9,153 bases of DNA from NCBI RefSeq assembly GCF_001279725.1, contig NZ_LGDE01000049.1, positions 1 through 9,153 of the forward strand, read 5' to 3'. The position numbers and the translations under genes are program-made. The first letter of the stretch is position 1; the number at the start of each line of letters is the position of its first letter. This document shows positions 1 through 6,421 of this stretch, in pieces. This DNA comes from Streptomyces sp. WM4235 (GTDB lineage: Bacteria > Actinomycetota > Actinomycetes > Streptomycetales > Streptomycetaceae). The notes under the pieces were generated by a model, which saw nothing but the letters and a program-made list of their open reading frames with translations, had not been told where the DNA came from and did not search any database.

Positions 1-30
1 CTACGCCAACCAGGCAGCGACCGATCAAGC

Positions 31-107
31 GAACCTGAAACCACGTCACCCCGCCCTGACCAGCTAGTCAGCACCTCCCGCACAGCGGGGGAACCTCAAA
101 CACGTCA
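31..107. repeat. Short direct repeat pair at the DUF6188-like gene end
   Basis: Two near-identical stretches occur at 31-48 and 91-107. Both read GAACCT(G/C)AAA followed by (C)CACGTCA, with one mismatch and one single-base gap. The second copy lies inside the last codons of the minus-strand gene at 64-411; the first lies just beyond its stop. The pair could mark a small tandem duplication or deletion junction at the gene's 3' end. A chance match is possible at this length. Confidence 0.4.
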
Positions 108-411
108 GATGCATGCCGCTGTCGAACACCATCCGCAGGACCCCGGACTTGAACACAACCGCGGACAGGACCTTCGCCCCGAACAGAGGAAGAGCCGCAG
201 CCACGTCCTGGGACTCAGGCGTCAGAGGCAGGCCAGGACTGGTGTGGAGTGGCCCTGTCGAGAGCCGAGCTGGTGCTTCCAGCACGACTTCCCACCCTGC
301 GTCCAGGACGAGGGTCAGCCGAAAGTCGATGCTGATCTTGACGACACTCAGGCCTCGGAGGTTAAGGATCCAGCGGTCCTCGTACTCAACCGGTTCCAAT
401 TCAGTGCTCAT
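64..411 (-). CDS. DUF6188-like protein, C-terminus apparently truncated
   Basis: A 115-residue soluble protein with no signal peptide or membrane segment. The core (residues 13-104: DRWILNLRGLSVVKISIDF, then LTLVLDAGWEVVLEAPARL, an SQDVAAALPLFGAKVLSAVVFKSG block, and LRMVFDSGMHLTC) matches my recollection of the DUF6188 family in Streptomyces, whose function is unknown. Family members usually continue after the HL(T/N)C stretch with a segment containing an F/Y-EAW motif. Here the protein ends after 11 unrelated residues, which suggests truncation or a changed 3' end. The ATG at 411 is chosen because family-like sequence begins shortly after it. A GTG at 429 in the same frame would add six residues, and neither start has a convincing ribosome binding site. 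No partner gene is adjacent. Confidence 0.65.
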   Translation of the reverse strand: MSTELEPVEYEDRWILNLRGLSVVKISIDFRLTLVLDAGWEVVLEAPARLSTGPLHTSPGLPLTPESQDVAAALPLFGAKVLSAVVFKSGVLRMVFDSGMHLTCLRFPRCAGGAD

Positions 412-726
412 CACCACACCATGGTCCACTCCGTCATAGGCACCAAAGGATTTTGCTCCTCCTCGGCATCACCCTCTGCCTAGCCGTCGATGGTCACTGC
501 CTCTGGATGTTCCGCAGAAGCCAGCTTCGCTGAGAACGCGAGGAGAGGCGTTCGCGACCACCCTGGCAAACCGGCAGCTCAGAGCAAGATCAACGGACAA
601 CTGCAGTGCGACGGGACACGTGAGGTGCGTACGGCTGGATGATCTGGCTCGTGGTGAAGGGCAGCCAACTGCTGGTGGGCCTTGCAGCCGACCTCCGTGA
701 CTGAACGCCCACCGAGGCGGCCCGGT
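412..726. other. Gap without a supported gene
   Basis: The gap between the start of the DUF6188-like gene and the stop of the TetR gene has only short, uneven reading frames. It should contain the promoter for the minus-strand gene at 64-411, but I see no clear -35/-10 pair. A GAGGAGGAG run on the minus strand (about 450-458) is too far from either start to serve as its ribosome binding site. A 6-bp inverted repeat GAACGC/GCGTTC with an 8-base loop lies at 534-553; it is not followed by a T run. Confidence 0.5.
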
Positions 727-1455
727 TCAGCCTGCCAGTTGCTGAAGCCATTCGCGGAGCAGCGCCGTCTCGGTGTCTCGCAGAGTCAACCCCGCGTCGG
801 CAGCCGCGGGTTTGGTGGTGAGCGCGGTTTCCAGTGCGGCGTCGAGGGCGAGTGCGCGCGAGGCCAGGTCGGACCCGGATGAGGCGGGCGGGTCCGTGGT
901 GAGGGAGGCGATGACGGTGTCCCGCAGCCGTGCGGACGTGGTCAGGTCCCGCTCCGAGGGCTCTTCGCCGATCAGTGCCAGTGTGGCGCCCGTTGTCGCG
1001 GCGTGGATGACGCGGGTCGCCTGCTTCACCGGAACCCGAAGGCGTCCGGCCTCGGCCGCCCGGCCCAGCAGTGTGACCAGCAGGGCGTGTGCCTCGTCCG
1101 CGGCCGGGGGCCGCCGCCCGGGCTGCACTGTGCCGTACATGAGCATGTAGAACGCGGGGTGCCGCACTCCGAAGTCGACGTGCAGGTCCCAGCCGCGGTA
1201 GATGTCGGCCACCGGGTCGTCGGGGGTCAGCGCCAGCGTTTCGCGTTTCTCGGCCAGGTACATCTCGAACCCGTAGGCGGCCAGCTCGGCCAGGAGTCCG
1301 TCCTTGTCGTCGAACATCCGGTACAGCGCGGGGGCCGTGATGCCCGCGGCGGCGGCGACAGCGCGGGTGGAGACCGCCTCGCTGCCGCCCTCTTCCAAAA
1401 GCTTGGCGGCCACCTGCAGCACCTGGCGCCGCGCGGCGCGTCGTTCCTCGTTCAT
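727..1455 (-). CDS. TetR/AcrR-family transcriptional regulator
   Basis: A 242-residue one-component repressor. The N-terminal TetR DNA-binding domain covers about residues 8-58: helix 1 around RRQVLQVAAKLLEEGG, then the helix-turn-helix VSTRAVAAAAGITAPALYRMFDDKDGLLAEL, which has the family's typical A-L-Y-R-x-F-x-x-K-x-x-L pattern. The C-terminal half is the variable ligand-binding and dimer domain, with an RHPAFYMLMYG motif (98-108) as in many actinobacterial TetR proteins. The ATG at 1455 is preferred over longer frames because the domain starts right after it. It has no Shine-Dalgarno, but a TATCGT (-10-like) ends six bases upstream, so a leaderless mRNA is likely. The gene diverges from the flavodoxin/aldo-keto reductase operon, which it probably represses together with itself. 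The ligand is unknown; redox partners suggest a quinone, aldehyde or other electrophile (inference). Confidence 0.92.
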   Translation of the reverse strand: MNEERRAARRQVLQVAAKLLEEGGSEAVSTRAVAAAAGITAPALYRMFDDKDGLLAELAAYGFEMYLAEKRETLALTPDDPVADIYRGWDLHVDFGVRHPAFYMLMYGTVQPGRRPPAADEAHALLVTLLGRAAEAGRLRVPVKQATRVIHAATTGATLALIGEEPSERDLTTSARLRDTVIASLTTDPPASSGSDLASRALALDAALETALTTKPAAADAGLTLRDTETALLREWLQQLAG

Positions 1456-1461
1456 GGAACA

Positions 1462-1495
1462 ACGATATCCGATATTGCGTATCGTCGTCCTATCG
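1462..1495. promoter_or_regulatory. Predicted TetR operator with overlapping divergent promoters
   Basis: Four 5-bp half-sites lie in 33 bases: CGATA at 1463-1467 and 1470-1474, and TATCG at 1480-1484 and 1491-1495. The outer arms ACGATA (1462-1467) and TATCGT (1480-1485) form an inverted repeat with a 12-base spacer, typical in size for a TetR dimer site. Read on the minus strand, 1467-1462 is TATCGT, placed six bases before the repressor's ATG, so it can serve as that gene's -10. In the plus direction TTGCGT (1475-1480) and TACGGT (1500-1505) are a weak -35/-10 candidate with a 19-base spacer. Binding would therefore block both genes. Confidence 0.65.
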
Positions 1496-1531
1496 GTGCT
1501 ACGGTTGTAACCGGAACAGCGATCCGATGAT

Positions 1532-1623
1532 GGTGGTCGGCGCCGACCCGCGACATCTGGGCATGCGCCGCACCCCGGCCGGTGCCGTCGGCCCTCACTC
1601 GTGGAGCCGTGCGGCCGACCACC
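1532..1623 (+). promoter_or_regulatory. Structured leader of the flavodoxin-aldo/keto reductase operon
   Basis: A perfect 14-bp palindrome GGTCGGCGCCGACC lies at 1535-1548. The ten bases GGTGGTCGGC at 1532-1541 can instead pair with GCCGACCACC at 1614-1623. The local and long-range structures share bases and cannot form together. No ribosome binding site is sequestered directly (that lies at 1677-1684), so the meaning is unclear; GC-rich DNA gives such pairings by chance fairly often. Confidence 0.35.
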
Positions 1624-1691
1624 GCAGCCGGCACTTCGTCGTCCGCCCGCATCACCGAACACGCCGCCATCGCGGCAGGAGAGGAACACCC

Positions 1692-2279
1692 ATGTCCGAT
1701 ATCTCGATCGTCATCGCGTCGCATTCCGGCTACGGCCACACCGCGCAGATCGCCACAGCCGTCGCGGACGGCGCGCGCTCCATCGCCGGGACGCACGTCC
1801 AACCCGTGGACGTCGCCTCCCTCAGCGACGCCGACTGGGAACTGATGGACGCCGCGGACGCAATCATCTTCGGCACCCCCACCTACATGGGCACCGCGTC
1901 CGGGGCGTTCCACGCCTTCGCCGAGGCCAGCAGCAAGCGGTGGATGACCCGCGCCTGGAGCGACAAGCTCGCGGCGGGATTCACCAACTCCGGCTCCATG
2001 AGCGGCGACAAGCTGCACACCCTGCAGTACCTCTCGCTCCTGGCGGCCCAGCACGGAATGCTCTGGGTGAGCCTGAACCTTCTGCCGGGCTGGAACACCA
2101 CCACCTCCAGCCCCCAGGACGACAACCGCCTCGGCTTCTACCTCGGTGCCGGCGCGCAGAGCTTCAACGACACCCCCGCGGTCCACGACGCGGACCTGAA
2201 CACCGCCCGCCACCTCGGCCGGCGCGTCGCCGAGCACACCCGCATCCACCGCACCGGACTGACCGCCGCAGCGCACTGA
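1692..2279 (+). CDS. Flavodoxin-fold NAD(P)H:quinone reductase-like protein
   Basis: A 195-residue cytosolic protein of the flavodoxin/WrbA-like superfamily, expected to bind FMN and reduce quinones or similar acceptors with NAD(P)H. The N-terminal ISIVIASHSGYGHTAQIA (4-21) is the first beta strand plus the phosphate-binding loop. DAIIFGTPTYMGTASGAFHAF (56-76) is the typical third-strand motif that contacts the isoalloxazine ring, and KLAAGFTNSGSMSG (92-105) is the following strand and loop. The ATG at 1692 has a good ribosome binding site, AGGAGAGG at 1677-1684, seven bases upstream. The frame stays open upstream to an ATG at 1527, but that stretch is arginine-rich, unlike the family, and lacks a ribosome binding site. 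It is the first gene of an operon with the aldo/keto reductase and diverges from the TetR gene. The exact substrate cannot be read from sequence. Confidence 0.9.
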   Translation: MSDISIVIASHSGYGHTAQIATAVADGARSIAGTHVQPVDVASLSDADWELMDAADAIIFGTPTYMGTASGAFHAFAEASSKRWMTRAWSDKLAAGFTNSGSMSGDKLHTLQYLSLLAAQHGMLWVSLNLLPGWNTTTSSPQDDNRLGFYLGAGAQSFNDTPAVHDADLNTARHLGRRVAEHTRIHRTGLTAAAH

Positions 2280-2293
2280 CCCAACGGGTCGCC

Positions 2294-2316
2294 AGAAATC
2301 TACCTTCCAGATTTCT
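2294..2316. promoter_or_regulatory. Perfect 8-bp inverted repeat between the two operon genes
   Basis: AGAAATCT at 2294-2301 and AGATTTCT at 2309-2316 are perfect inverted arms with a 7-base loop, inside the 53-base gap between the flavodoxin and aldo/keto reductase genes. The arms are A/T-rich in DNA that is otherwise mostly G/C, so the structure stands out. It sits just before the aldo/keto reductase ribosome binding site (GAGGAG, 2321-2326). It could be an RNA hairpin that sets the expression ratio or stability of the two messages, or a protein-binding dyad. The few T residues after it are too short for a convincing terminator. Confidence 0.55.
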
Positions 2317-2332
2317 TTCAGAGGAGTGCGTC

Positions 2333-3322
<990 letters not shown>

Positions 3323-3538
3323 GATGTGGTTCCTTCCGAGTGCGGACAGACCGCCGAAGCAGATCACTGTCTCTCAGCCCATCGCCCGGCCGCAGGTTAC
3401 GGCTCATGATCCGCAAGCAGCGTGGCGGGGCTTTGGGGAAGCCTGGTCCCAGAGCACTTGGTCTCCAGCCCAGCGCGTCTCCCCGCCATGGCCTTATGGA
3501 ACCGTCCCAGACAGTCACGGGCTATCGGTCTCGCTACT

Positions 3539-3652
3539 GGTGACAGAAAGGCTGCTGAATGAGCGTTTGTGACAAGTCGCGTGCCTCATTGGTGACAACC
3601 AGGCTGCTTCGACCGGTCTTATTCATCAGCTCAACCGGCTCTGCAGGTGACA
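3539..3652. repeat. GGTGACA repeat cluster, possible decayed insertion-sequence end
   Basis: GGTGACAnnnAGGCTGCT occurs at 3539-3556 and again at 3591-3608, with 15 of 18 bases identical. The core GTGACA also appears at 3569-3574 and 3647-3652, giving four copies in one orientation within 113 bases. Arrays of short direct repeats like this are found at the ends of some insertion-sequence families, where the transposase binds. No transposase gene is present in the window, so a remnant or an unrelated regulatory array are both possible. Confidence 0.45.
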
Positions 3653-3656
3653 ACAA

Positions 3657-3672
3657 CTGAGCTTCGGCTCAG
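3657..3672. terminator. UUCG-loop hairpin, possible terminator
   Basis: CTGAGC (3657-3662) and GCTCAG (3667-3672) form a perfect 6-bp stem closed by a TTCG tetraloop with a C-G closing pair, an unusually stable RNA loop. No T run follows. It lies 335 bases after the aldo/keto reductase stop, far for a simple terminator, so it may belong to the repeat-rich remnant here. Confidence 0.3.
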
Positions 3673-3923
3673 CACCGCCAGACTGACCTGATCAAATCGG
3701 CGGTGAAGCAGGCGGACGGGCGTTCCGCGTGAGCATGAGATGTAGCGAAACCGGGGACTTCGCGGCCGATGAGGGTGGGGGCGTACGCAGCCCAGGCGAC
3801 CTGTCGGTGGGGCTCTGGGCACAGTTCGCAACCCCCGGGCCAGCCACCTCCGGGCAGGCGCTCAGTCGCCTGGCCAAACTCTCGACGAAATGGCTCCGAC
3901 CTGGTGTTTTCCCTGGATTCGCC

Positions 3924-3929
3924 TAGGCT
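3924..3929 (+). promoter_or_regulatory. Candidate -10 of the GyrB-like gene
   Basis: TAGGCT at 3924-3929 matches the actinobacterial -10 pattern TAnnnT and lies 36 bases before the GTG start at 3966, leaving room for a short leader with the GGGAGGGG ribosome binding site. The -35 region (about 3900-3906) has no good match to TTGAC. Confidence 0.4.
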
Positions 3930-3965
3930 GGGATGTTCTGCGGGGCACCAGTGGGAGGGGACATC

Positions 3966-5126
3966 GTGAGTGAGGAAACCACCGGATACGACGCCAGCCA
4001 CATCCAGGTACTGGAGGGGTGGAAGGCCGTCCGGAAGCGGCCCGGGATGTATATCGGCTCGTCGGGTGAGCGCGGGCTGCACAACATGGTGTTTGAGGTC
4101 GCCGACCGGGCGGTGAACGAGCTGCTGGCAGGCCGTGCCGGCTCCGTCGAGGTCACTCTCACGCCCGATGGCGGCGTGCGTGTCACCGACGACGGGCCAG
4201 GAATACCCATCGACGAGGCGGGAGGCACTGGTGGTCCCGGACTCGAAGCCCTGCTGACCCGTATGCAAGCAGCAGCGGGACCCGGCGGCCGCCACGACGT
4301 GACGCTCGGCTTCTGCGGCGTGGGGCCCTTCGTCGTCAACGCCCTGTCGCGGCGGATGACGGCCGAGGTGCGGCGCGAGGATATCCGCTGGGTCCAGGAG
4401 TACGCGCGCGGCGTGGCCGTCACCGAGCTCAGTGAGGCGGGAACAGCAACCGGCAGCGGGACAACCATCGCCTTCTGGCCCGACACCGACATCTTCGAAA
4501 TCGCAGAGTTCTCGTTCGACGCGCTGGCGGAGCGCTTCCGGGAGCTGGCCTTTCTGAACCGGGCCTTGGACGTCTCGCTCATCGACCGGCGCCAGCCAGG
4601 CGAGTCCCGGTCGGCCCGGTTCCGGTTTCCGGGCGGGGCCCGGGACTTCGTCGCCTTCCTCGACACCGAGGCAGCGGCGCCCGTCCTCACGGGGACCATC
4701 GCGTTCGAGCTTGAGGACCCGCGGATGGCGGGAACGGTGGAGGTGGCCTTTCGTTGGTGCGGCTCCCATGAGGAGCGGCTCCGTAGCTTCGCCAACAGCC
4801 GGCCCACCATCGGAGGCACGCACGAGCTGGGTTTCCGCGACGGGGTGGTGGCCGCGGTCAATGCGTACGCGCGTGAGTGGCTGCTTCTGACAGAAACGGA
4901 CCCAGGGCTTGACGCCGATCGGGTCGGCGAGGGCCTGACAGCCGTGGTGTCGGTGAAGCTGGACCATCCCGAGTTCGAGGGCTCCGCCCACGGCGTGTTG
5001 GGCAACCCACCGGTACGGACCTGCGTGGGACAAGCAGTCCAGGAACGCCTCGGGACGTGGCTGGAGGAGCACCCGGAACAGGCCTCGGCCCTCGTCGGTC
5101 GAATCCAGGGCACCCGCCAGCACTGA
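3966..5126 (+). CDS. GyrB-like GHKL ATPase/transducer protein without Toprim domain
   Basis: A 386-residue paralogue of DNA gyrase subunit B. Residues 8-205 are the GHKL ATPase domain, opening with YDASHIQVLEG and VRKRPGMYIGSSGERGLHN. Residues 215-386 are the transducer domain, with SFANSRPTIGGTHELGFR and EGLTAVVSVKLDHPEFEG. It ends where the 43-kDa fragment of Escherichia coli GyrB ends, so the Toprim and tail that bind DNA and GyrA are absent. Key ATP-site positions differ: the catalytic glutamate (E44) and the D75 equivalent of D73 remain, but Mg-binding Asn46 is R48 and Arg76 is P78. The lid motif GGLHGVG has become LGFCGVG, and the QTK loop (Gln335, Lys337) reads SAH at 340-342. It is therefore unlikely to be a normal gyrase ATPase; it may bind nucleotide weakly or act by dimerising or competing. 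GTG at 3966 is chosen for the GGAGGGG site five bases upstream; an ATG at 3933 is less likely. It appears to be monocistronic. Confidence 0.9.
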   Translation: MSEETTGYDASHIQVLEGWKAVRKRPGMYIGSSGERGLHNMVFEVADRAVNELLAGRAGSVEVTLTPDGGVRVTDDGPGIPIDEAGGTGGPGLEALLTRMQAAAGPGGRHDVTLGFCGVGPFVVNALSRRMTAEVRREDIRWVQEYARGVAVTELSEAGTATGSGTTIAFWPDTDIFEIAEFSFDALAERFRELAFLNRALDVSLIDRRQPGESRSARFRFPGGARDFVAFLDTEAAAPVLTGTIAFELEDPRMAGTVEVAFRWCGSHEERLRSFANSRPTIGGTHELGFRDGVVAAVNAYAREWLLLTETDPGLDADRVGEGLTAVVSVKLDHPEFEGSAHGVLGNPPVRTCVGQAVQERLGTWLEEHPEQASALVGRIQGTRQH

Positions 5127-5184
5127 GCGAAGCAGACCACCCGCGCCGGTTCCTGGGAACGGTACGTGCAAGACGTGAACTACG

Positions 5185-5221
5185 CGTGGGCGTGATCCCT
5201 GGACCACGCCCACGTCCAGGG
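5185..5221 (+). terminator. Two overlapping exclusive stem-loops after the GyrB-like gene
   Basis: CGTGGGCGTG (5185-5194) pairs perfectly with CACGCCCACG (5205-5214), a 10-bp GC-rich stem. Its loop contains CCCTGGAC (5197-5204), which pairs perfectly with GTCCAGGG (5214-5221). The order is A-B-A'-B'. With no bases between A' and B' a pseudoknot is sterically unlikely, so the stems should be alternatives. There is no T run, as is usual for Streptomyces terminators. The site lies 59 bases after the stop of the GyrB-like gene and upstream of the candidate promoter of the next gene, so termination of the upstream message is the simplest role. Confidence 0.6.
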
Positions 5222-5257
5222 GTGGTCGGCCGTGGCAGGCCCGCGCCGCTGACCGGC

Positions 5258-5263
5258 GATAAT
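5258..5263 (+). promoter_or_regulatory. Candidate -10 for a leaderless gene
   Basis: GATAAT at 5258-5263 differs from TATAAT at one base and stands out in GC-rich DNA. It ends six bases before the GTG at 5270, the spacing expected when transcription starts on the first base of the start codon. The -35 region has only weak candidates (TGGCAG, 5233-5238). Confidence 0.5.
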
Positions 5264-5269
5264 TGATGC

Positions 5270-6175
5270 GTGCGGGCTGGGCAGTGGCGTCCGGCGGGTT
5301 CTCGGGGTGGGGCAGTGATCGAGGTCAGGCAGCAGGGCGCGTTCAGCGTGAACAGTGTCGGCATGGAGCGCCAGCCGTTCCCATTGAGCTTCAGCGTTCG
5401 CGAGGCCGAGGGGCTGTGGCGGGTGAGCGCGGGTGCGGCCCAGGCGGCCGAGTTGGTCGACCTGCTCGTGTCCGTGGCGAACGACGCGGTGGCGGTGGTG
5501 TCGCTGGAGACCAACTCCTATCTGGATGAGGACTGGCATCCTCTGCGGCCCTCGCTGATCGCGGCCGAGCTGGGCGTGCCGTGCACGGTCCACTCCCTCG
5601 GATCCTGGGCGTCAGGCACGAACGGACTCGCGGAGGAGTTCGTGGTGATGGACCGCGACCTCCTGCCCCGTCTCCTCGACGGCACCTGGTCGCCGTACGA
5701 GCTGACGCTGATCGACGTGTCCGCCGACGTGACCCCGGAGCAGCTCGACGAGCTCGCCCTCGTGCTCGGCACGACCGGCATTGATGAGCCGCTCCTGAGT
5801 CGCCTGGGAGACTCCCGGGTCTGGTTCTCGGGCCACGATGACTGCTACGTGATGTTGGAGACCCCTGACCCCGCTCTGCCTGCCGCGGTCCTGGCGCGGC
5901 TGCTGACCCTGCTGGCCGGCTCCGCCCTCGCCGAACTCGTCGAGGAGCCCTTCTCACGCGTTCCCGAGCCCGGGCTCTGGCTGCCCGAGCAGCTGATCGC
6001 CACCGCACCCCACTGGATCGGAGCCCTGGGCAACGTCACCACGGATCTGGTCACTATCAGGCTGGCTACCCTGCCAGGCCCGTGGCGGCTGGGCGTCTCG
6101 TTCCCGGAGCGGGCCGACCTCACCGCGACGCTCGACGTACAACACGGAACCTGGCGGATCACGCCCGCGGAGTAA
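5270..6175 (+). CDS. Hypothetical acidic protein, family not recognised
   Basis: I do not recognise this 301-residue protein. It is soluble and leucine-rich, with no signal peptide or transmembrane segment. Recognisable structure is limited to alternating strand and helix patterns: FSVREAEGLWRVSAG (41-55), a hydrophobic strand AVAVVSLETNSY (73-84), YELTLIDVSADVTPEQLDEL (143-162), a strand DCYVMLETPD (191-200), and leucine/alanine-rich helices around 205-225. WLPEQLIATAPHW (237-249) and GTWRITPAE close the chain. GTG at 5270 is chosen because GATAAT sits six bases upstream, fitting a leaderless message. An in-frame GTG at 5315 would remove 15 arginine- and glycine-rich residues and is a serious alternative, though its ribosome binding site is poor. 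The gene converges on the minus-strand block. It follows the GyrB-like gene by 143 bases but is separated from it by a terminator-like structure, so a functional link is not shown. Confidence 0.75.
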   Translation: MRAGQWRPAGSRGGAVIEVRQQGAFSVNSVGMERQPFPLSFSVREAEGLWRVSAGAAQAAELVDLLVSVANDAVAVVSLETNSYLDEDWHPLRPSLIAAELGVPCTVHSLGSWASGTNGLAEEFVVMDRDLLPRLLDGTWSPYELTLIDVSADVTPEQLDELALVLGTTGIDEPLLSRLGDSRVWFSGHDDCYVMLETPDPALPAAVLARLLTLLAGSALAELVEEPFSRVPEPGLWLPEQLIATAPHWIGALGNVTTDLVTIRLATLPGPWRLGVSFPERADLTATLDVQHGTWRITPAE

Positions 6176-6318
6176 CGCGAGGAGCCACCCCGACGAGGTG
6201 CCGGGTACAGGCGGTGGCGGGTCACGTTGCATACGGAGCGGCACCGCGAGGTTGAGCCGGGCGGGGTCCAACTCCTTTGTTTCCCGACCGGACGCGGGTG
6301 CCACCGGACTTGTCTCAC

Positions 6319-6337
6319 TGCCCTGCGCTGCGGGGCA
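6319..6337. terminator. Hairpin between convergent genes
   Basis: TGCCC (6319-6323) pairs with GGGCA (6333-6337), extended by a T-G wobble and one G-C pair to a 7-bp stem with a 5-base loop. It sits between the convergent genes ending at 6175 (plus) and 6422 (minus), where a bidirectional terminator is expected. The + strand continues with ACCCAAATTG rather than a T run. Confidence 0.3.
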
Positions 6338-6391
6338 CCCAAATTGCTCAGCCAGGCCAACCAGAGCGCTCAGGGGCCAAGTCCGTACTCA
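6332..6391 (-). repeat. GGCCAA repeat element, copy 1
   Basis: Two tandem units start with GGCCAA at 6355 and 6375 (20-base spacing) and run to ACTCA ending at 6391. A degenerate unit (GGGGCACCCAA, 6332-6342) precedes them. On the minus strand the core reads TGAGTACnnnnTTGGCCCC and then TGAGCG. Over 6355-6391, 31 of 38 aligned columns match copy 2 at 7267-7304. It lies 30 bases downstream of the stop of the minus-strand gene 6422-7177. Confidence 0.6.
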
Positions 6392-6400
6392 GGAAGTCGA

Positions 6401-6420
6401 CGGCGGAGGCGACGCCGCCG
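6401..6420 (-). terminator. GC hairpin directly after the stop of gene 6422-7177
   Basis: CGGCGG (6401-6406) and CCGCCG (6415-6420) form a 6-bp stem with an 8-base loop, starting one base past the stop codon of the minus-strand gene. It is short and without a T run, but well placed for a terminator. Confidence 0.35.
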
Positions 6421-6421
6421 G

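Larger units (their letters stand above)
3323..3965. other. Long gap without a supported gene
   Basis: This 643-base gap has short open frames on both strands, but none with a convincing start, ribosome binding site and domain. The left half (3323-3530) shows nothing I recognise. The middle (3539-3652) holds repeated GTGACA motifs. A UUCG hairpin follows at 3657-3672. The stretch 3673-3900 has an open minus-strand frame that continues antisense through the GyrB-like gene; it shows no recognisable motif and may be a shadow or decayed coding DNA. The right end carries the promoter of the GyrB-like gene. Confidence 0.55.

Noticed and set aside
590..726. Transposase remnant downstream of the TetR gene
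   Set aside because: One minus-strand frame gives a histidine- and proline-rich stretch that looked faintly transposase-like, but no motif could be supported.
1527..1691. N-terminal extension of the flavodoxin-fold protein
   Set aside because: The frame is open, but the translation is arginine- and histidine-rich and unlike the family, and the ATG at 1692 has the good ribosome binding site.
3966..5126. Aminocoumarin-resistant gyrase B
   Set aside because: Known resistance GyrB proteins are full length; this one has no Toprim domain and cannot replace gyrase. No antibiotic biosynthesis genes are visible here.
3669..5213. Long minus-strand open frame (514 codons) antisense to the GyrB-like gene
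   Set aside because: It covers a clear GyrB-homologous gene in the other strand and has no recognisable domain; long antisense frames are common in high-GC coding DNA.
5185..5221. H-type pseudoknot
   Set aside because: With no bases joining the second stem's 3' arm to the first stem's 3' arm, a strand cannot cross a 10-bp helix, so alternative hairpins are more reasonable.
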